Of a DNA stretch of 41,953 nt, positions 8,637 to 17,897 are shown piece after piece. The position numbers were made by a program, and so were the translations under genes. This DNA comes from Candidatus Rokuibacteriota bacterium (GTDB lineage Bacteria; Methylomirabilota; Methylomirabilia; Rokubacteriales; CSP1-6). Position 1 is the first letter of the stretch. Every line of letters begins with the position of its first letter. The notes below the pieces were generated by a model that worked only from the letters and a program-made list of their open reading frames with translations, ran no database searches and was not told the origin of the DNA. The DNA is taken from NCBI GenBank assembly GCA_003220535.1, contig QHSU01000013.1:1-41953 (forward strand), read 5' to 3'.

Positions 8637-8652
8637 TGGCGCAAAACGTGCT
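8637..8652 (+). promoter_or_regulatory. Sigma-54 (-24/-12) promoter of the PEP-CTERM gene
   Basis: TGGCGCAAAACGTGCT has the invariant GG (8638-8639) and GC (8650-8651) exactly 10 bp apart. It lies about 55 bp upstream of the start codon. PEP-CTERM genes in several Gram-negative bacteria are known to be transcribed by RpoN with a PrsK/PrsR-type two-component system. Confidence 0.65.
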
Positions 8653-8707
8653 ACTTTACCCGCGCAGCAACGAAGAATTCACAGGCCACTGACACCGGGG
8701 GGATGAG

Positions 8708-9601
8708 ATGAAGCGACTAGCAAGGATCTTCGCGGTGCTCGTAATGGCGGTCGGCTTCGCCACGGCGGCCGACGCTATGACGCTCGATCAGCTCACAGGC
8801 TTCGCGGGCACCATGGAAATCAAGTTCGCGATGCTGACGACCGAGCAGAAAACGCAGGGCAGTTGCGGGGCGGTCGGGAACGGGTGCGAAACCACGTGGG
8901 GTGTCGGCAATGTCACCTCCATCACGGATGGGTTCAACATCCTGTGGACGTCCGGCGAGGGCGGCGACTTCCTGCGCTTCATGGTGTACGGCATCGCCGA
9001 CACCACGATCTGCCCGACTGGCGACCTTGCCTGTGACGGGAGCCACTTCGACATCTACAACAACGGCGCAACGGTCGCCGGCGCCGACGGGAAGATCCAC
9101 ATCGACTTGTGGCGGGCGGCGACCGCGGCCAACTCCAGCGCCGGTCCCGCCGGACGGACGGGGTTCAGCACCTATCCCGGCATCACGTCGAGCACGGTCT
9201 GGCTGTCGCTCGCCATGGTGTCCGGCGTCAAGGCCGACAATCCGCTGACACTTCTTTACAACGAGAGCAATGCAGAGCTCTACCAAAGCGCGAACGCCAC
9301 CACGAACCCGACGAGCGGTTCCGGACAGTTCCTGGCTGACGTGGTCGACGGGACCTTCGGGCCGAACCTGAACACGAACGGCTTCAGCCGCTTCGGCACC
9401 AGCGCGAAAGCGGATGTCTTCGGGCAGTTCACCTTCGCGCCAAACGTGCCCACCTGCACGCCGCCGAACCTCACCTGCTTCGAGAACCGTGGCAACGACC
9501 CGGTGATCGGAAACGCGGAGCTTGTGCCCGAGCCCTCGTCGCTCGCGCTCCTCGGCCTGAGCCTCCTCGGGCTGGCGGGCATCGCGCGGCGCCGGAAGTA
9601 G
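8708..9601 (+). CDS. PEP-CTERM sorting-domain protein
   Basis: A secreted protein of 297 residues with signal peptide MKRLARIFAVLVMAVGFATA and a classic C-terminal PEP-CTERM tail. In the tail (residues 273-297), VPEPSS is followed by a hydrophobic helix ALLGLSLLGLAGIA and basic RRRK. Exosortase cleaves at this motif during export to the cell surface or extracellular matrix. The middle part is Gly/Thr/Asn-rich with paired cysteines (SCGAVGNGC, ICPTGDLAC), consistent with a beta-rich extracellular domain of unknown role. GGGGG lies upstream of the ATG. No exosortase gene is in the window. It has its own sigma-54 promoter and terminator, facing the acyltransferase operon. Confidence 0.92.
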   Translation: MKRLARIFAVLVMAVGFATAADAMTLDQLTGFAGTMEIKFAMLTTEQKTQGSCGAVGNGCETTWGVGNVTSITDGFNILWTSGEGGDFLRFMVYGIADTTICPTGDLACDGSHFDIYNNGATVAGADGKIHIDLWRAATAANSSAGPAGRTGFSTYPGITSSTVWLSLAMVSGVKADNPLTLLYNESNAELYQSANATTNPTSGSGQFLADVVDGTFGPNLNTNGFSRFGTSAKADVFGQFTFAPNVPTCTPPNLTCFENRGNDPVIGNAELVPEPSSLALLGLSLLGLAGIARRRK

Positions 9602-9627
9602 GACCCGAAGCTACTCGTCCCCGAGCC

Positions 9628-9655
9628 AACGCCCCGCACCTTCGTGCGGGGCGTT
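9628..9655 (+). terminator. Terminator of the PEP-CTERM gene
   Basis: A strong 12-bp stem (AACGCCCCGCAC / GTGCGGGGCGTT) with a CTTC loop, followed by CGCTTTT. It lies 27 bp after the stop and could also serve the converging DoxX operon. Confidence 0.85.
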
Positions 9656-9690
9656 CGCTTTTACGGAAGCTCTCGTGAACCGAGCGTGCC

Positions 9691-10074
9691 CTACCGCCCC
9701 AGCAGAAGATTTGAAGCGTACGGGGCCGGCGCTGACAGAAGAATCGTCAGGAGCGCTACGAGCAGCAGCAGCTCGTACTCCCACCCCGTCCCGTCAGGGA
9801 GCTTCGTGAACCCCTTCTTCGGCGCCACGATGACGAGCGCCAGCAAGACGTGGATCGCCAGCAGTGCCGCCGCCACCCGCGCATAGACGCCGGCCAGCAG
9901 GCAGAAGCCGGCCGCGAATTCGAGCACGCCGATGGCGAGGCCGGTCTGGGTCGGGAACGGGACCTTCTCCCCTGCCAGGTATTTTCGGAACTGCGCCGGG
10001 CCGTAGCTGCGGCTGAAGAGCTTCAAGTAGCCGTGGACGACGAAGATCGCCCCCAGCACGAGCCTCAGGGGCAC
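9691..10074 (-). CDS. DoxX family membrane protein
   Basis: An inner-membrane protein of 127 residues with four hydrophobic segments. Seen: MPLRLVLGAIFVVHGYLKLF at the N-terminus, FPTQTGLAIGVLEFAAGFCL in the second segment, and YELLLLVALLTILLSAPAP near the end. DoxX family members are related to the thiosulfate:quinone oxidoreductase subunit and often accompany redox or cell-envelope genes; the precise role is unknown. It is last in a leftward three-gene unit, 22 bp after the ligase gene. Confidence 0.85.
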   Translation of the reverse strand: MPLRLVLGAIFVVHGYLKLFSRSYGPAQFRKYLAGEKVPFPTQTGLAIGVLEFAAGFCLLAGVYARVAAALLAIHVLLALVIVAPKKGFTKLPDGTGWEYELLLLVALLTILLSAPAPYASNLLLGR

Positions 10075-10096
10075 CAGCGCGATCAGCGCCGGGCGA

Positions 10097-11521
10097 TCAC
10101 TTCCGGTCGATGTAGAGGTACTTCCGCTCGTAGGAGATCGAGTACGGATAGTCCTTGTGGGCGAAGAACTCGCTCTGGACGGCCACCCTGGGCGGCAGGC
10201 AGGACTTCAGAGCGTCGTCGAGCAGGCGGTTGAAGCGGCGGAGGGGCCGCACCCCTGGCTTGAGCTGCAGCTCGACCTTCAGGGCGCCTCGGACCGCGCG
10301 CACCTTGAAGAACCCGGTGATCGCCGAGGCGACGTCGTACTCCCAGTACACGCCTTCCTTCACGACTTCCGCCGGGATCGCCCCGCCTCGCGTCTGGACG
10401 GTCTCCTTACGCCCGAACACCGCCACGATCGGCATGTGGAGCCGCGGCATCGGCACGGGGCGCGCGTGCTTGGCCAGGATCCGCTCGAGCGTCCGGTAGG
10501 AGATGATCTTGATGCGGTCGCCCGTCTTGTAGCGGATCAGCGGATTGCGGATGTCCGGGCTCACCATCGACACGGCAAGCTCGCTGACGGGCGAGCCCGG
10601 GATCGGCACCTCCTCGATGTAGGTCCGCATCGGGTAGTACATGAAGAAGTGCGGGCACACCTCCACGCCCTCGCCGAAGAGCGCGTAGCGCAGCGTGCGG
10701 TCGTGGTAGGCCGTTCGCACGATGCGGATCGTGTCCGGGACCTCGTGGAAGAGGTTCAGATCCAGCTCGCCGATGCCCATCGAGGAGGCCACGAAGCGTC
10801 CGTCGGGCCGGTCGGGATCCTTGAGGCCGACCCGCCGCGAGATGTACGTCCGCCAGCTCTCCGCGTTCCCCTCGCCGCCCGTTACCACGCTCGCGCGGAT
10901 CCCGGCCCAATCGACGCCCTGCTCGGCCCCCTCCTCGATGAGACGCTTGGTGAAGAGGGGCTGGCCCACCAGGATGAGCTGCTCGAAGCTCGGCGAGAAC
11001 TTCTTGATGATGGCCAGCGCGATGTCGGCGTTCACGCCGGTGTTCGCGACCGGGAGCGCGGTGTGGACGTTGACGCCCATCGGGTACGTGTTGACCATGA
11101 GCGCCCGCCGCTTCGAAATCCCGAGGCAGTACTCGAGCGCCAGGTCCACCATCTTGGCCGTGTTCTGGACGTTCTTCGCGGTGTTCACGCTGAACGCGAA
11201 GACGCCGGAGTGGCCCGAGCTCGGCAGGACGCCTTTCAGGTCCTCGATGTTCCGGTTCCGGCACAGCTGCTCGATGCTGTAGGGCGGGAAGACCACGTGC
11301 TTGTCCACGATCGGCACGTGCGCGCGAAACGACGCCAGATCGGTCACCGCCGTGGGATCGACCTTCCACTTCTGCAGGAGATCCTTGTAGCCGGGCACCT
11401 CGGCGGCGGACGAGCGGAAGGCTTCGACCACATCTTGCTCGGCGATCTGCTCCAGGGCTTCGGGCTCGGCGGACTGCAGGAAGGCGAGAATCTCGGGGAT
11501 CTCGAGCTCAGGAATCGCCAT
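10097..11521 (-). CDS. Adenylate-forming ligase, PaaK/LuxE-like
   Basis: A cytosolic protein of 474 residues of the phenylacetate-CoA ligase / acyl-protein synthetase (LuxE) type. It would activate a carboxylic acid as acyl-adenylate. Seen: PSSGHSGVFAFSVNTAKN near residue 100, a Ser/Gly-rich nucleotide-binding-like loop; RASVVTGGEGNAESWR around residue 210; and IRYKTGDRIKIIS, the conserved YxTGD motif that binds the ATP ribose. The family fold is clear, the substrate is not. Its start overlaps the acyltransferase end by 14 bp. Coupling suggests that it supplies activated acyl groups to that enzyme or uses its product. Confidence 0.8.
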   Translation of the reverse strand: MAIPELEIPEILAFLQSAEPEALEQIAEQDVVEAFRSSAAEVPGYKDLLQKWKVDPTAVTDLASFRAHVPIVDKHVVFPPYSIEQLCRNRNIEDLKGVLPSSGHSGVFAFSVNTAKNVQNTAKMVDLALEYCLGISKRRALMVNTYPMGVNVHTALPVANTGVNADIALAIIKKFSPSFEQLILVGQPLFTKRLIEEGAEQGVDWAGIRASVVTGGEGNAESWRTYISRRVGLKDPDRPDGRFVASSMGIGELDLNLFHEVPDTIRIVRTAYHDRTLRYALFGEGVEVCPHFFMYYPMRTYIEEVPIPGSPVSELAVSMVSPDIRNPLIRYKTGDRIKIISYRTLERILAKHARPVPMPRLHMPIVAVFGRKETVQTRGGAIPAEVVKEGVYWEYDVASAITGFFKVRAVRGALKVELQLKPGVRPLRRFNRLLDDALKSCLPPRVAVQSEFFAHKDYPYSISYERKYLYIDRK

Positions 11522-12239
11522 TCTTGCCTGTCAGGATCTGCCACACCTCCGGTTTCATCGAGGACACGGCGCTCGTGATGTCTTCGATCCGGGCGCCGTA
11601 GGGGACGACCTCGCCGAAGTACTCGATCGGCTTGCCGACGGGCGTGAACGCGAAGCCGAACCGCGCGAGGAACGTCTGCAGCCAGGGCTCCATCACCGCC
11701 AGCCAGTACTGGAGGCCGCTACCGAGGCTCTCCTGGAGCATCTGGCCGAAGAGGCCGAAGAGGATCAGCGGATACGGGCTCCGCCGCTGCGCTGGGCGGT
11801 TGGGATCGCCGCCGCTCGCCTGCGTGGCGGGCCCGACGCCGCCCGTCCCGTAGCGGCCGTCATTCGCGCGCCGGCGATAGCGCTTGGCTAGGATCAGCCG
11901 CGAGATCTCCGCCGTGCGGTCCCGCGGCAGGTCGTTGAAGGCTGGGAGGAGCGAGTCGACGTGATGCTCGAGCGGAAATCCCAGCCCTCCGTCCCGCACC
12001 AGACGCAGGGTCGCGACGGCCTCGTGCTCGCTGTTGAACGCCGCGAACTGGATCGAGTGCGGGTCGAACTCGTCGCTCTCGAGGCCGTCCGGGTACTTGG
12101 CTGCGTCGAGGAACTGGCACTCGAGGCAGTAGACGTCGTAGCGCAGGCGCTGGACGTCGGCCCAGCGCGGCTCGTCCATACCGACCCGCGCGAAGTCGAA
12201 GTACCGCGATGGCTGGGCAGGCTTCTCGACCACGGCCAT
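11508..12239 (-). CDS. PEP-CTERM/exosortase-associated acyltransferase (FeeM-like GNAT)
   Basis: A GNAT-fold N-acyl amino acid synthase-like protein of 243 residues. Seen: RYFDFARVGMDEPRWADVQR, then LRYDVYCLECQFLD, the N-terminal block typical of this PEP-CTERM-associated family and of autoinducer-synthase-like enzymes; FDPHSIQFAAFN; and VATLRLVRDGGLGFPLEHH, the acetyltransferase core. The ATG at 12239 fits the family length. A longer open frame runs back to 12422, but its first 61 residues are compositionally unlike the family. It is first in the leftward unit with the ligase and DoxX genes. In related systems the enzyme joins a fatty acyl chain to an amino acid; that is inference here. Confidence 0.82.
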   Translation of the reverse strand: MAVVEKPAQPSRYFDFARVGMDEPRWADVQRLRYDVYCLECQFLDAAKYPDGLESDEFDPHSIQFAAFNSEHEAVATLRLVRDGGLGFPLEHHVDSLLPAFNDLPRDRTAEISRLILAKRYRRRANDGRYGTGGVGPATQASGGDPNRPAQRRSPYPLILFGLFGQMLQESLGSGLQYWLAVMEPWLQTFLARFGFAFTPVGKPIEYFGEVVPYGARIEDITSAVSSMKPEVWQILTGKNGDS

Positions 12240-12648
12240 AGGTAATAAACACAATAACAGGGGCCGGAGGATCTGGGCAACACGATGACGCACCGAGTCA
12301 CGCGGGTCCGGCCGAGCGTTCCAGAAGCTTAGACCCGAAGGAGCCCCCGGGCGGGAGTTTCTCCACCGCTTCGGTCGAAGGACAGCGCTGCTCGCCTCGG
12401 TAAAGACGTGAGGTAGTCGCACAGGCGCTTGATGCCGTGCCCAGAGAGAATGTTCACGGCGCCCCGATCAGCCTGCACGCCTTGCGGCGAGAACTCGCGA
12501 ATCGGGTGCGCTCGAACGGGGGGCGCCCGGCGCTCGAAGGGGCAACAAAGATTCAGAAGTATGGAGCGCCGGCCACGCGCCGACGGCGAACCTCAGGTGC
12601 CGCTATTAGCTTTGTCCCAACTTTAGGGGAGATTAAACTGGCCTCCCC
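12240..12648. other. Intergenic region between the acyltransferase gene and the ABC-permease stub
   Basis: 409 bp between divergent genes. It presumably holds promoters for both directions, but I see no strong sigma-54 or sigma-70 consensus, tRNA or clear repeat. Frames here are short and show no recognisable protein. Confidence 0.5.
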
Positions 12649-12802
12649 ATGGTGGACATCGCGCGAAAGAACCTCCTGCACGACCGCACCCGGTTCCTGA
12701 TCACGCTTATCGGCGTCACCTTCTCGGTCGTCCTCGTCTTCTCCCAGTTCGGCATCTACCTCGGCTTCATGAAGAACGCGTCGATCATCATCGACAACAC
12801 GC
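12649..12802 (+). pseudogene. ABC transporter permease (DevC/FtsX-like), N-terminal stub
   Basis: The frame begins MVDIARKNLLHDRTRFLITL, followed by IGVTFSVVLVFSQFGIYLGF and MKNASIIIDNT. This is the cytoplasmic start and first membrane helix of MacB/DevC-type permeases, which normally run to about 380 residues. After about residue 51 the similarity stops, and the frame ends at 12834 with unrelated residues (PVRSHVFDRR). The gene is therefore cut at a recombination junction near 12802. Start context: GGGGAG lies about 15 bp upstream. Confidence 0.75.
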
Positions 12803-12803
12803 C

Positions 12804-13181
12804 CGTGCGTTCTCACGTATTCGACCGAAGGTAGGGTGGCCCGGGTGGCTTGATGCCTTCCTTGAGCAGGGATGGCTTGCCCACCCTCAAACGCGGTGGA
12901 AAGTCCTCGAGATATCCGGTCGGCAAGTGCTCGCCTCGACGGCGCCAATCGAGTGGGCAAACGTGTTCGCTCCCGATGCTGCGGGGTACCAGCGGTTCGG
13001 GTTCAGTGTCGTCGAGCGGCGTTGGTCCTACGGTGTCGAGCCCGAGGGGGCGATCCAGATCGCCAACGCGCTCCTCTCGGGGCTATCGGAGACTGCACCC
13101 TCAAGTCCGACGCAGTCTGTGCCAACACCGTCGCGATCCGGCGGAGTGCTGGCTTCGCTGCGACGTTTGCTTGGCGGGTGA
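12804..13181 (+). pseudogene. Hypothetical protein fragment, C-terminal part
   Basis: Starting directly at the permease break, a frame without a convincing start reads GWLDAFLEQGWLAHPQTRWK, VLEISGRQVLASTAPIEWAN and VFAPDAAGYQRFGFSVVERRWSYG, then a Ser/Pro-rich tail and a stop at 13181. The composition is protein-like, but I do not recognise it. It faces the terminase gene tail to tail, so it may be a displaced phage gene end. Confidence 0.4.
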
Positions 13182-13240
13182 GGGTCTCGTGGAGCAGAAG
13201 CAGGCAATTCATGGGAACTGGACCGCTGCCCAACCCGCGC

Positions 13241-14778
<1,538 letters not shown>

Positions 14779-14798
14779 GCGCCCTCCGGCGGCGGCGT

Positions 14799-15239
14799 TT
14801 ACTGCCTTGGCGTCGTCTCGCTTCCGGGCGTGTTCCCATAGCGTTGCTCGACGTAACTGGCGAGGTCCGTGACCTTCTGCGGCACACGATCGAGGCCAAG
14901 CTTGTCCAGGAGACGGGTCAGATGATCTGCGAGCGCCTGCCGCTGGACGAGGACTGGTAAGAGCGTCTTCGCACGGGCGTTGACGAGGCTGCGCTGCTGG
15001 AAGAGCCAGGCATCCACGTGGTCGAGCAGCAGCGCGGCACGTACCGCCATGTCGGTCAGCCGCCGTCGCTGGGGGCTCAAGGCAGCGTCGCCGCCCTGCG
15101 CGGCGATGAGTTCACGTCGGAAGGCCAACGTCTCGCGAGCCGCCGCCGTTCGGCGGTCTATCGTGCCGAATCCGGCGAGCTTTACCCGGACCATGGGGGC
15201 GGTCAGGCCGTGGCGCGTGTAGCCTCGCCGCGCGGTCAT
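14799..15239 (-). CDS. Small protein upstream of terminase (possible small terminase subunit)
   Basis: 146 residues, basic and helical. Seen: RAALLLDHVDAWLFQQRSLV, then NARAKTLLPVLVQRQALADH and LTRLLDKLGLDRVPQKVTDL. Proteins of this kind often sit directly before terminase large subunit genes. The position and size fit a small subunit or packaging accessory, but no DNA-binding motif is obvious. It is the first gene inside the right end of the element. Confidence 0.6.
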   Translation of the reverse strand: MTARRGYTRHGLTAPMVRVKLAGFGTIDRRTAAARETLAFRRELIAAQGGDAALSPQRRRLTDMAVRAALLLDHVDAWLFQQRSLVNARAKTLLPVLVQRQALADHLTRLLDKLGLDRVPQKVTDLASYVEQRYGNTPGSETTPRQ

Positions 15240-15440
15240 GCGGCGTTCCGATGCAGCACAGGTCCGACACAGCGACCGAGAAACAGTTGCTGTGATGCTA
15301 ACTTACAGGAGACGGTCGGATAGGTAAGCCAACCGTCCGACAGCCGAAATTCGCGATCTGGAGCCGGAGACAGGCACACGCCCGGCGTGGCTCCGCAGCA
15401 TCGCAGCCCGACCGACACGAGCGCGAGCGCGTGCTCAATG

Positions 15441-15459
15441 CTGTGTATGTTCTGTGTCG
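15441..15459 (+). repeat. 19-bp direct repeat, right copy
   Basis: Exact match to 8208-8226, 141 bp inside the right tRNA-Arg fragment. Confidence 0.5.
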
Positions 15460-15477
15460 AAACCAGACCGAAACGGC

Positions 15478-15506
15478 GTCGGGAGCCCCACGAGCAAGCT
15501 CCCGAC
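15478..15506. terminator. Hairpin near the element's right end
   Basis: GTCGGGAGC and GCTCCCGAC form a perfect 9-bp stem with an 11-base loop, followed by TTTG. It may be a terminator or a protein-binding site. Confidence 0.35.
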
Positions 15507-15599
15507 TTTGCGACGTGCCGTGACGTGTAACCGCTAGACTTTTCGGTGATGCTCTCTGATACTGTCGGATGATTTCGGCTGCTGTCGCGCCCAGGAGTA

Positions 15600-15646
15600 G
15601 CCTCCGAAGCCAAAGGCCGCAGGTTCGACTCCTGCCGGGCGCACCA
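15600..15646 (+). repeat. attR-like site (47-bp direct repeat, right copy; tRNA-Arg 3' fragment)
   Basis: Exact copy of 8102-8148 with no 5' tRNA half before it: the displaced 3' end of the original tRNA-Arg gene. Confidence 0.85.
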
Positions 15647-15690
15647 CTTGGCGTCGAGTTTCGCGGTCGCGGTCGTGGTGGCGGAGTGCT

Positions 15691-15770
<80 letters not shown>

Positions 15771-15785
<15 letters not shown>

Positions 15786-15806
15786 GAACACTGGAAGTGC
15801 CCGATT
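15771..15806 (+). terminator. Terminator of tRNA-Lys
   Basis: AATCGGGCGCTTCC pairs with GGAAGTGCCCGATT (one G-U) just after the CCA end. Confidence 0.7.
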
Positions 15807-16029
15807 CTGCATAGCCACCCGGCCCGATCTCCGACCGCTCGAATTCCCCCGCGTTCATCCCTATTTCCGCCACGCCGAAGCGTGCTGATCAAAAATCAGC
15901 GGGTCCGAGGGAGCGCTTCGCGGTTCGTTTTTGTCTACGCGGACTTCCGGGTCAGCCGGGTGCTGCTGGGACCACGTTGCTACCATTCCGTCCAGCGGCA
16001 GGGCTCGTGCTTGAGAATCTGCCCAAGCT

Positions 16030-16051
16030 CTTGTACATTGATGTGTACAAG
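16030..16051. promoter_or_regulatory. YefM/Phd-type operator
   Basis: A perfect inverted repeat CTTGTACA-6 bp-TGTACAAG lies 10 bp before the antitoxin start. YefM-family antitoxins are known to bind palindromes with a TGTACA core, so this is the likely autoregulatory site. Confidence 0.75.
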
Positions 16052-16060
16052 AGGCTGCCG

Positions 16061-16330
16061 ATGACCGAACTCACGATTTCCGAAGCGCGCAAGGCTCTGC
16101 TCGATCTTCCTGAGAAGCTCGCTCGGACGCCGGAGCGCGCCGTGACGATCACGCGTCACGGCCAGCCTGTGCTCGCGATCTTGCCGTGGGAGTTCTACGA
16201 GAGCATCGTCGAGACGCTGGAGATCCTCGGGGACCCCGAGATGGTTACGGCGCTGCGCGAGAGTCTCGAGGACCTCAAGCGCGGGCGCGTGGTCAGTCAT
16301 ATGGAGGCCAAGAAGCGCCTCGGCGTATGA
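16061..16330 (+). CDS. Antitoxin, Phd/YefM family
   Basis: An 89-residue labile antitoxin and transcriptional autoregulator. Seen: MTELTISEARKALLDLPEKL, the N-terminal DNA-binding Phd/YefM core with AVTITRHGQPVLAILPWEFY, then a charged C-terminal half (DPEMVTALRESLEDLKRGRV) that would wrap the toxin. The ATG at 16061 follows the operator; an upstream frame extension to 15977 would run through the operator and is rejected. It overlaps the toxin start by four bases. Confidence 0.9.
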   Translation: MTELTISEARKALLDLPEKLARTPERAVTITRHGQPVLAILPWEFYESIVETLEILGDPEMVTALRESLEDLKRGRVVSHMEAKKRLGV

Positions 16331-16656
16331 GCGCGGATCGCGTGTTCGCGATCACGTGGACTGAGACCGCGCTCAAGCTCGTCGAGGCGATCCCCGACCA
16401 ACGCATCAGACGTCTCATCACTCAGCGCGCCGATCAACTCGCCAGATCCCCCGAGCAACAGGGCAAGCCGCTCATCGGCGAGCTCGCTGGCTTCCGCAGT
16501 GTCCGCGCCGTCGGCCAACGGTACCGGATCGTCTACCTCGTCGAGCGACGAGAGGTCACCGTCCTCATCGTCGCGGTCGGCCGTCGGCGATCCGGAGACA
16601 AGGGCGACATCTACGAACTCGCCAGGAAACTGCTGCGTCAGGGACTGCTTCGCTAA
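16327..16656 (+). CDS. RelE/ParE-family toxin
   Basis: A 109-residue toxin of the RelE/ParE superfamily, either a ribosome-dependent mRNA endonuclease or a gyrase poison. Seen: FAITWTETALKLVEAIPDQR, GKPLIGELAGFRSVRAVGQR and YRIVYLVERREVTVLIVAVG, the standard fold blocks with the LxGxxxxRxxxxxYRIVY pattern. The start codon overlaps the antitoxin stop (ATGA). The C-terminal extension GRRRSGDKGDIYELARKLLR is typical of RelE members associated with Phd-type antitoxins. The frame is intact, so the pair may be active and stabilise the island. Confidence 0.88.
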   Translation: MSADRVFAITWTETALKLVEAIPDQRIRRLITQRADQLARSPEQQGKPLIGELAGFRSVRAVGQRYRIVYLVERREVTVLIVAVGRRRSGDKGDIYELARKLLRQGLLR

Positions 16657-16825
16657 GCGGGGCGGTCTCGATCGTCGGTGCCGCGCTTCCTTTTATCGAG
16701 TACTCGGGGACCCTTGCAGTGGCACGAGAACCCTGCGCAGGAGAAGTCTTACGCGCCGATGCACGTTGAGATCGCGGTCACGGTCCGCATGCCGAAATAT
16801 TGCTGGAACCGCGGCCGCCCCATGG

Positions 16826-16987
16826 TCAGCTGATGCCGGCGAGCGCGGGAGATTCGTCGATCAGTGGATCGGCGCGGAACACGTCGGCGTCGCCGGGATC
16901 GAACCCGCGGCGCTTGAGCAGGCGCTGCACCCGCGCGGCGATCCGCGCCAACACGACGCCGACGTCATCATCGGTCGGAGGGGTTAC
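16826..16987 (-). pseudogene. Transposase fragment (possibly IS91-like)
   Basis: Read leftward, a short open segment reads VTPPTDDDVGVVLARIAARV, then QRLLKRRGFDPGDAD and DPLIDESPALAGIS, ending at a stop at 16826. It resembles the late part of Y2-type IS91-family transposases, in which a VLARIARRVxRLLxRRG block and an xESPLLAxIS block occur. No catalytic part or IS ends are seen. The family assignment rests on recalled similarity only. Confidence 0.4.
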
Positions 16988-17181
16988 GGAGGCCCGCCCC
17001 GATGCTGTCCAGCGCAGCCGACGCCTTGCCCCGCGGCCCTCCCACGCCCGCGCCGTTGCTACCACGCTGCTACCAAACCATCCGCAACCACGCCGATCCA
17101 CTCCGTACGGCGTCAGTCCCAAGTGTGGAGATCTTCGAGCTCTACATCGTCGTGGACCTCGGTGGACATGGTCGCGGGACC

Positions 17182-17246
17182 ACTCTTAATCAGCGGGTCC
17201 GGGGTTCGAGTCCCCGACGGCCCACCAAAGGAATCGGGCGCTTCCG
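17182..17246 (+). repeat. 65-bp direct repeat, right copy (tRNA-Lys 3' fragment)
   Basis: Exact copy of 15721-15785 without a tRNA 5' half. Confidence 0.85.
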
Positions 17247-17268
17247 CAGCAGCGGCGGCGCCCGATTC
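17231..17268 (+). terminator. Original tRNA-Lys terminator, displaced
   Basis: GAATCGGGCGC and GCGCCCGATTC form a perfect 11-bp stem. The loop differs from the copy at 15771, as expected if one came with the island. Confidence 0.6.
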
Positions 17269-17438
17269 GCTTGTGGGGCCAAAGTGGTGCCATGAACCGG
17301 CGCTCAGGCTCTCGGTGTCGAGCGAGAGTCCGTCATCATCGCGAGTCGTCGGCACGTCAAGCGGAGTCGCCGCCGCACACACACGAGATGTTGATAGGGG
17401 TCGACGGCATTCGGATCGTAAGGAGCTTGACCATGAGG

Positions 17439-17669
17439 TCAGCGCGGTAGCGCGCGCTCGCCGCTCTTCAGCCCTTCGGTGAGTAGAGATAGCAACCTGG
17501 GGGGTCGCGCCCCGAGACCGATTGGGCCCTGCAACAGGAAATGAACGAATTCCCGCGCTCCCCTTACTGCGCGGCCCAGACTTGGATCGCCTGCGTTGTA
17601 GACGCCCTCGGAAACCAGCGCACGCTCGAATTCCAGCAAGGCACCCAGCAGATATCGCTCAATGCTCAC
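17439..17669 (-). CDS. Small hypothetical protein
   Basis: A possible 76-residue gene starting at GTG 17669 with GGGG about 5 bp upstream (SIERYLLGALLEFERALVSE, then GVYNAGDPSLGRAVRGAREF). The helical amphipathic character is protein-like, but I recognise no family. A longer frame to 17816 is less credible. Nothing else is seen between the island and 17898. Confidence 0.35.
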   Translation of the reverse strand: MSIERYLLGALLEFERALVSEGVYNAGDPSLGRAVRGAREFVHFLLQGPIGLGARPPRLLSLLTEGLKSGERALPR

Positions 17670-17897
17670 AGAGTCCCCTTTCGCGTCACAATCCCGGGCC
17701 CGGCCGGCAGCCCAAGCGCGAGCCCCGTCCGCATGGGCCACCTCCGCGTTATTCCGGCGCACAAATAAAAGGTCGACACTAAGGAAGATCCGTGCCACGG
17801 ATGCCGGCCGGGCCACCTCGCTGCATTACCAGGGGCTTACAGCCGGACCGGACCGCGGAGACGTGCAAAGTATTTCTGGGAAGGCGGGCGGCGCCCT

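Larger units (their letters stand above)
15240..15599. other. Right-end non-coding segment of the element
   Basis: 360 bp without a convincing gene. It contains the second copy of the 19-bp repeat (15441-15459) and a 9-bp hairpin (15478-15506), and ends at the tRNA-Arg fragment. It resembles an integrase-binding attR arm. Confidence 0.5.
15786..17246. mobile_element. Small island (about 1.5 kb) in tRNA-Lys with toxin-antitoxin pair
   Basis: It is flanked by exact 65-bp copies of the tRNA-Lys 3' end, 1461 bp apart. It carries a Phd/YefM-RelE pair and a transposase fragment but no integrase, so it is probably a deletion remnant of a larger island. An extra 14-bp piece of the tRNA-Lys sequence (AATCAGCGGGTCCG) at 15894-15907 hints at more than one event. 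Confidence 0.65.

Noticed and set aside
8277..8711. A plus-strand frame running toward the PEP-CTERM gene
   Set aside because: It overlaps the integrase remnant on the other strand, has no protein-like motifs, and the sigma-54 promoter lies inside it.
12240..12422. N-terminal extension of the acyltransferase to 12422
   Set aside because: The first 61 residues are Arg/Pro-rich and unlike the family; ATG 12239 gives the normal length.
15977..16060. N-terminal extension of the antitoxin
   Set aside because: It would be translated through the TGTACA operator and lacks family similarity; ATG 16061 fits the Phd/YefM start.
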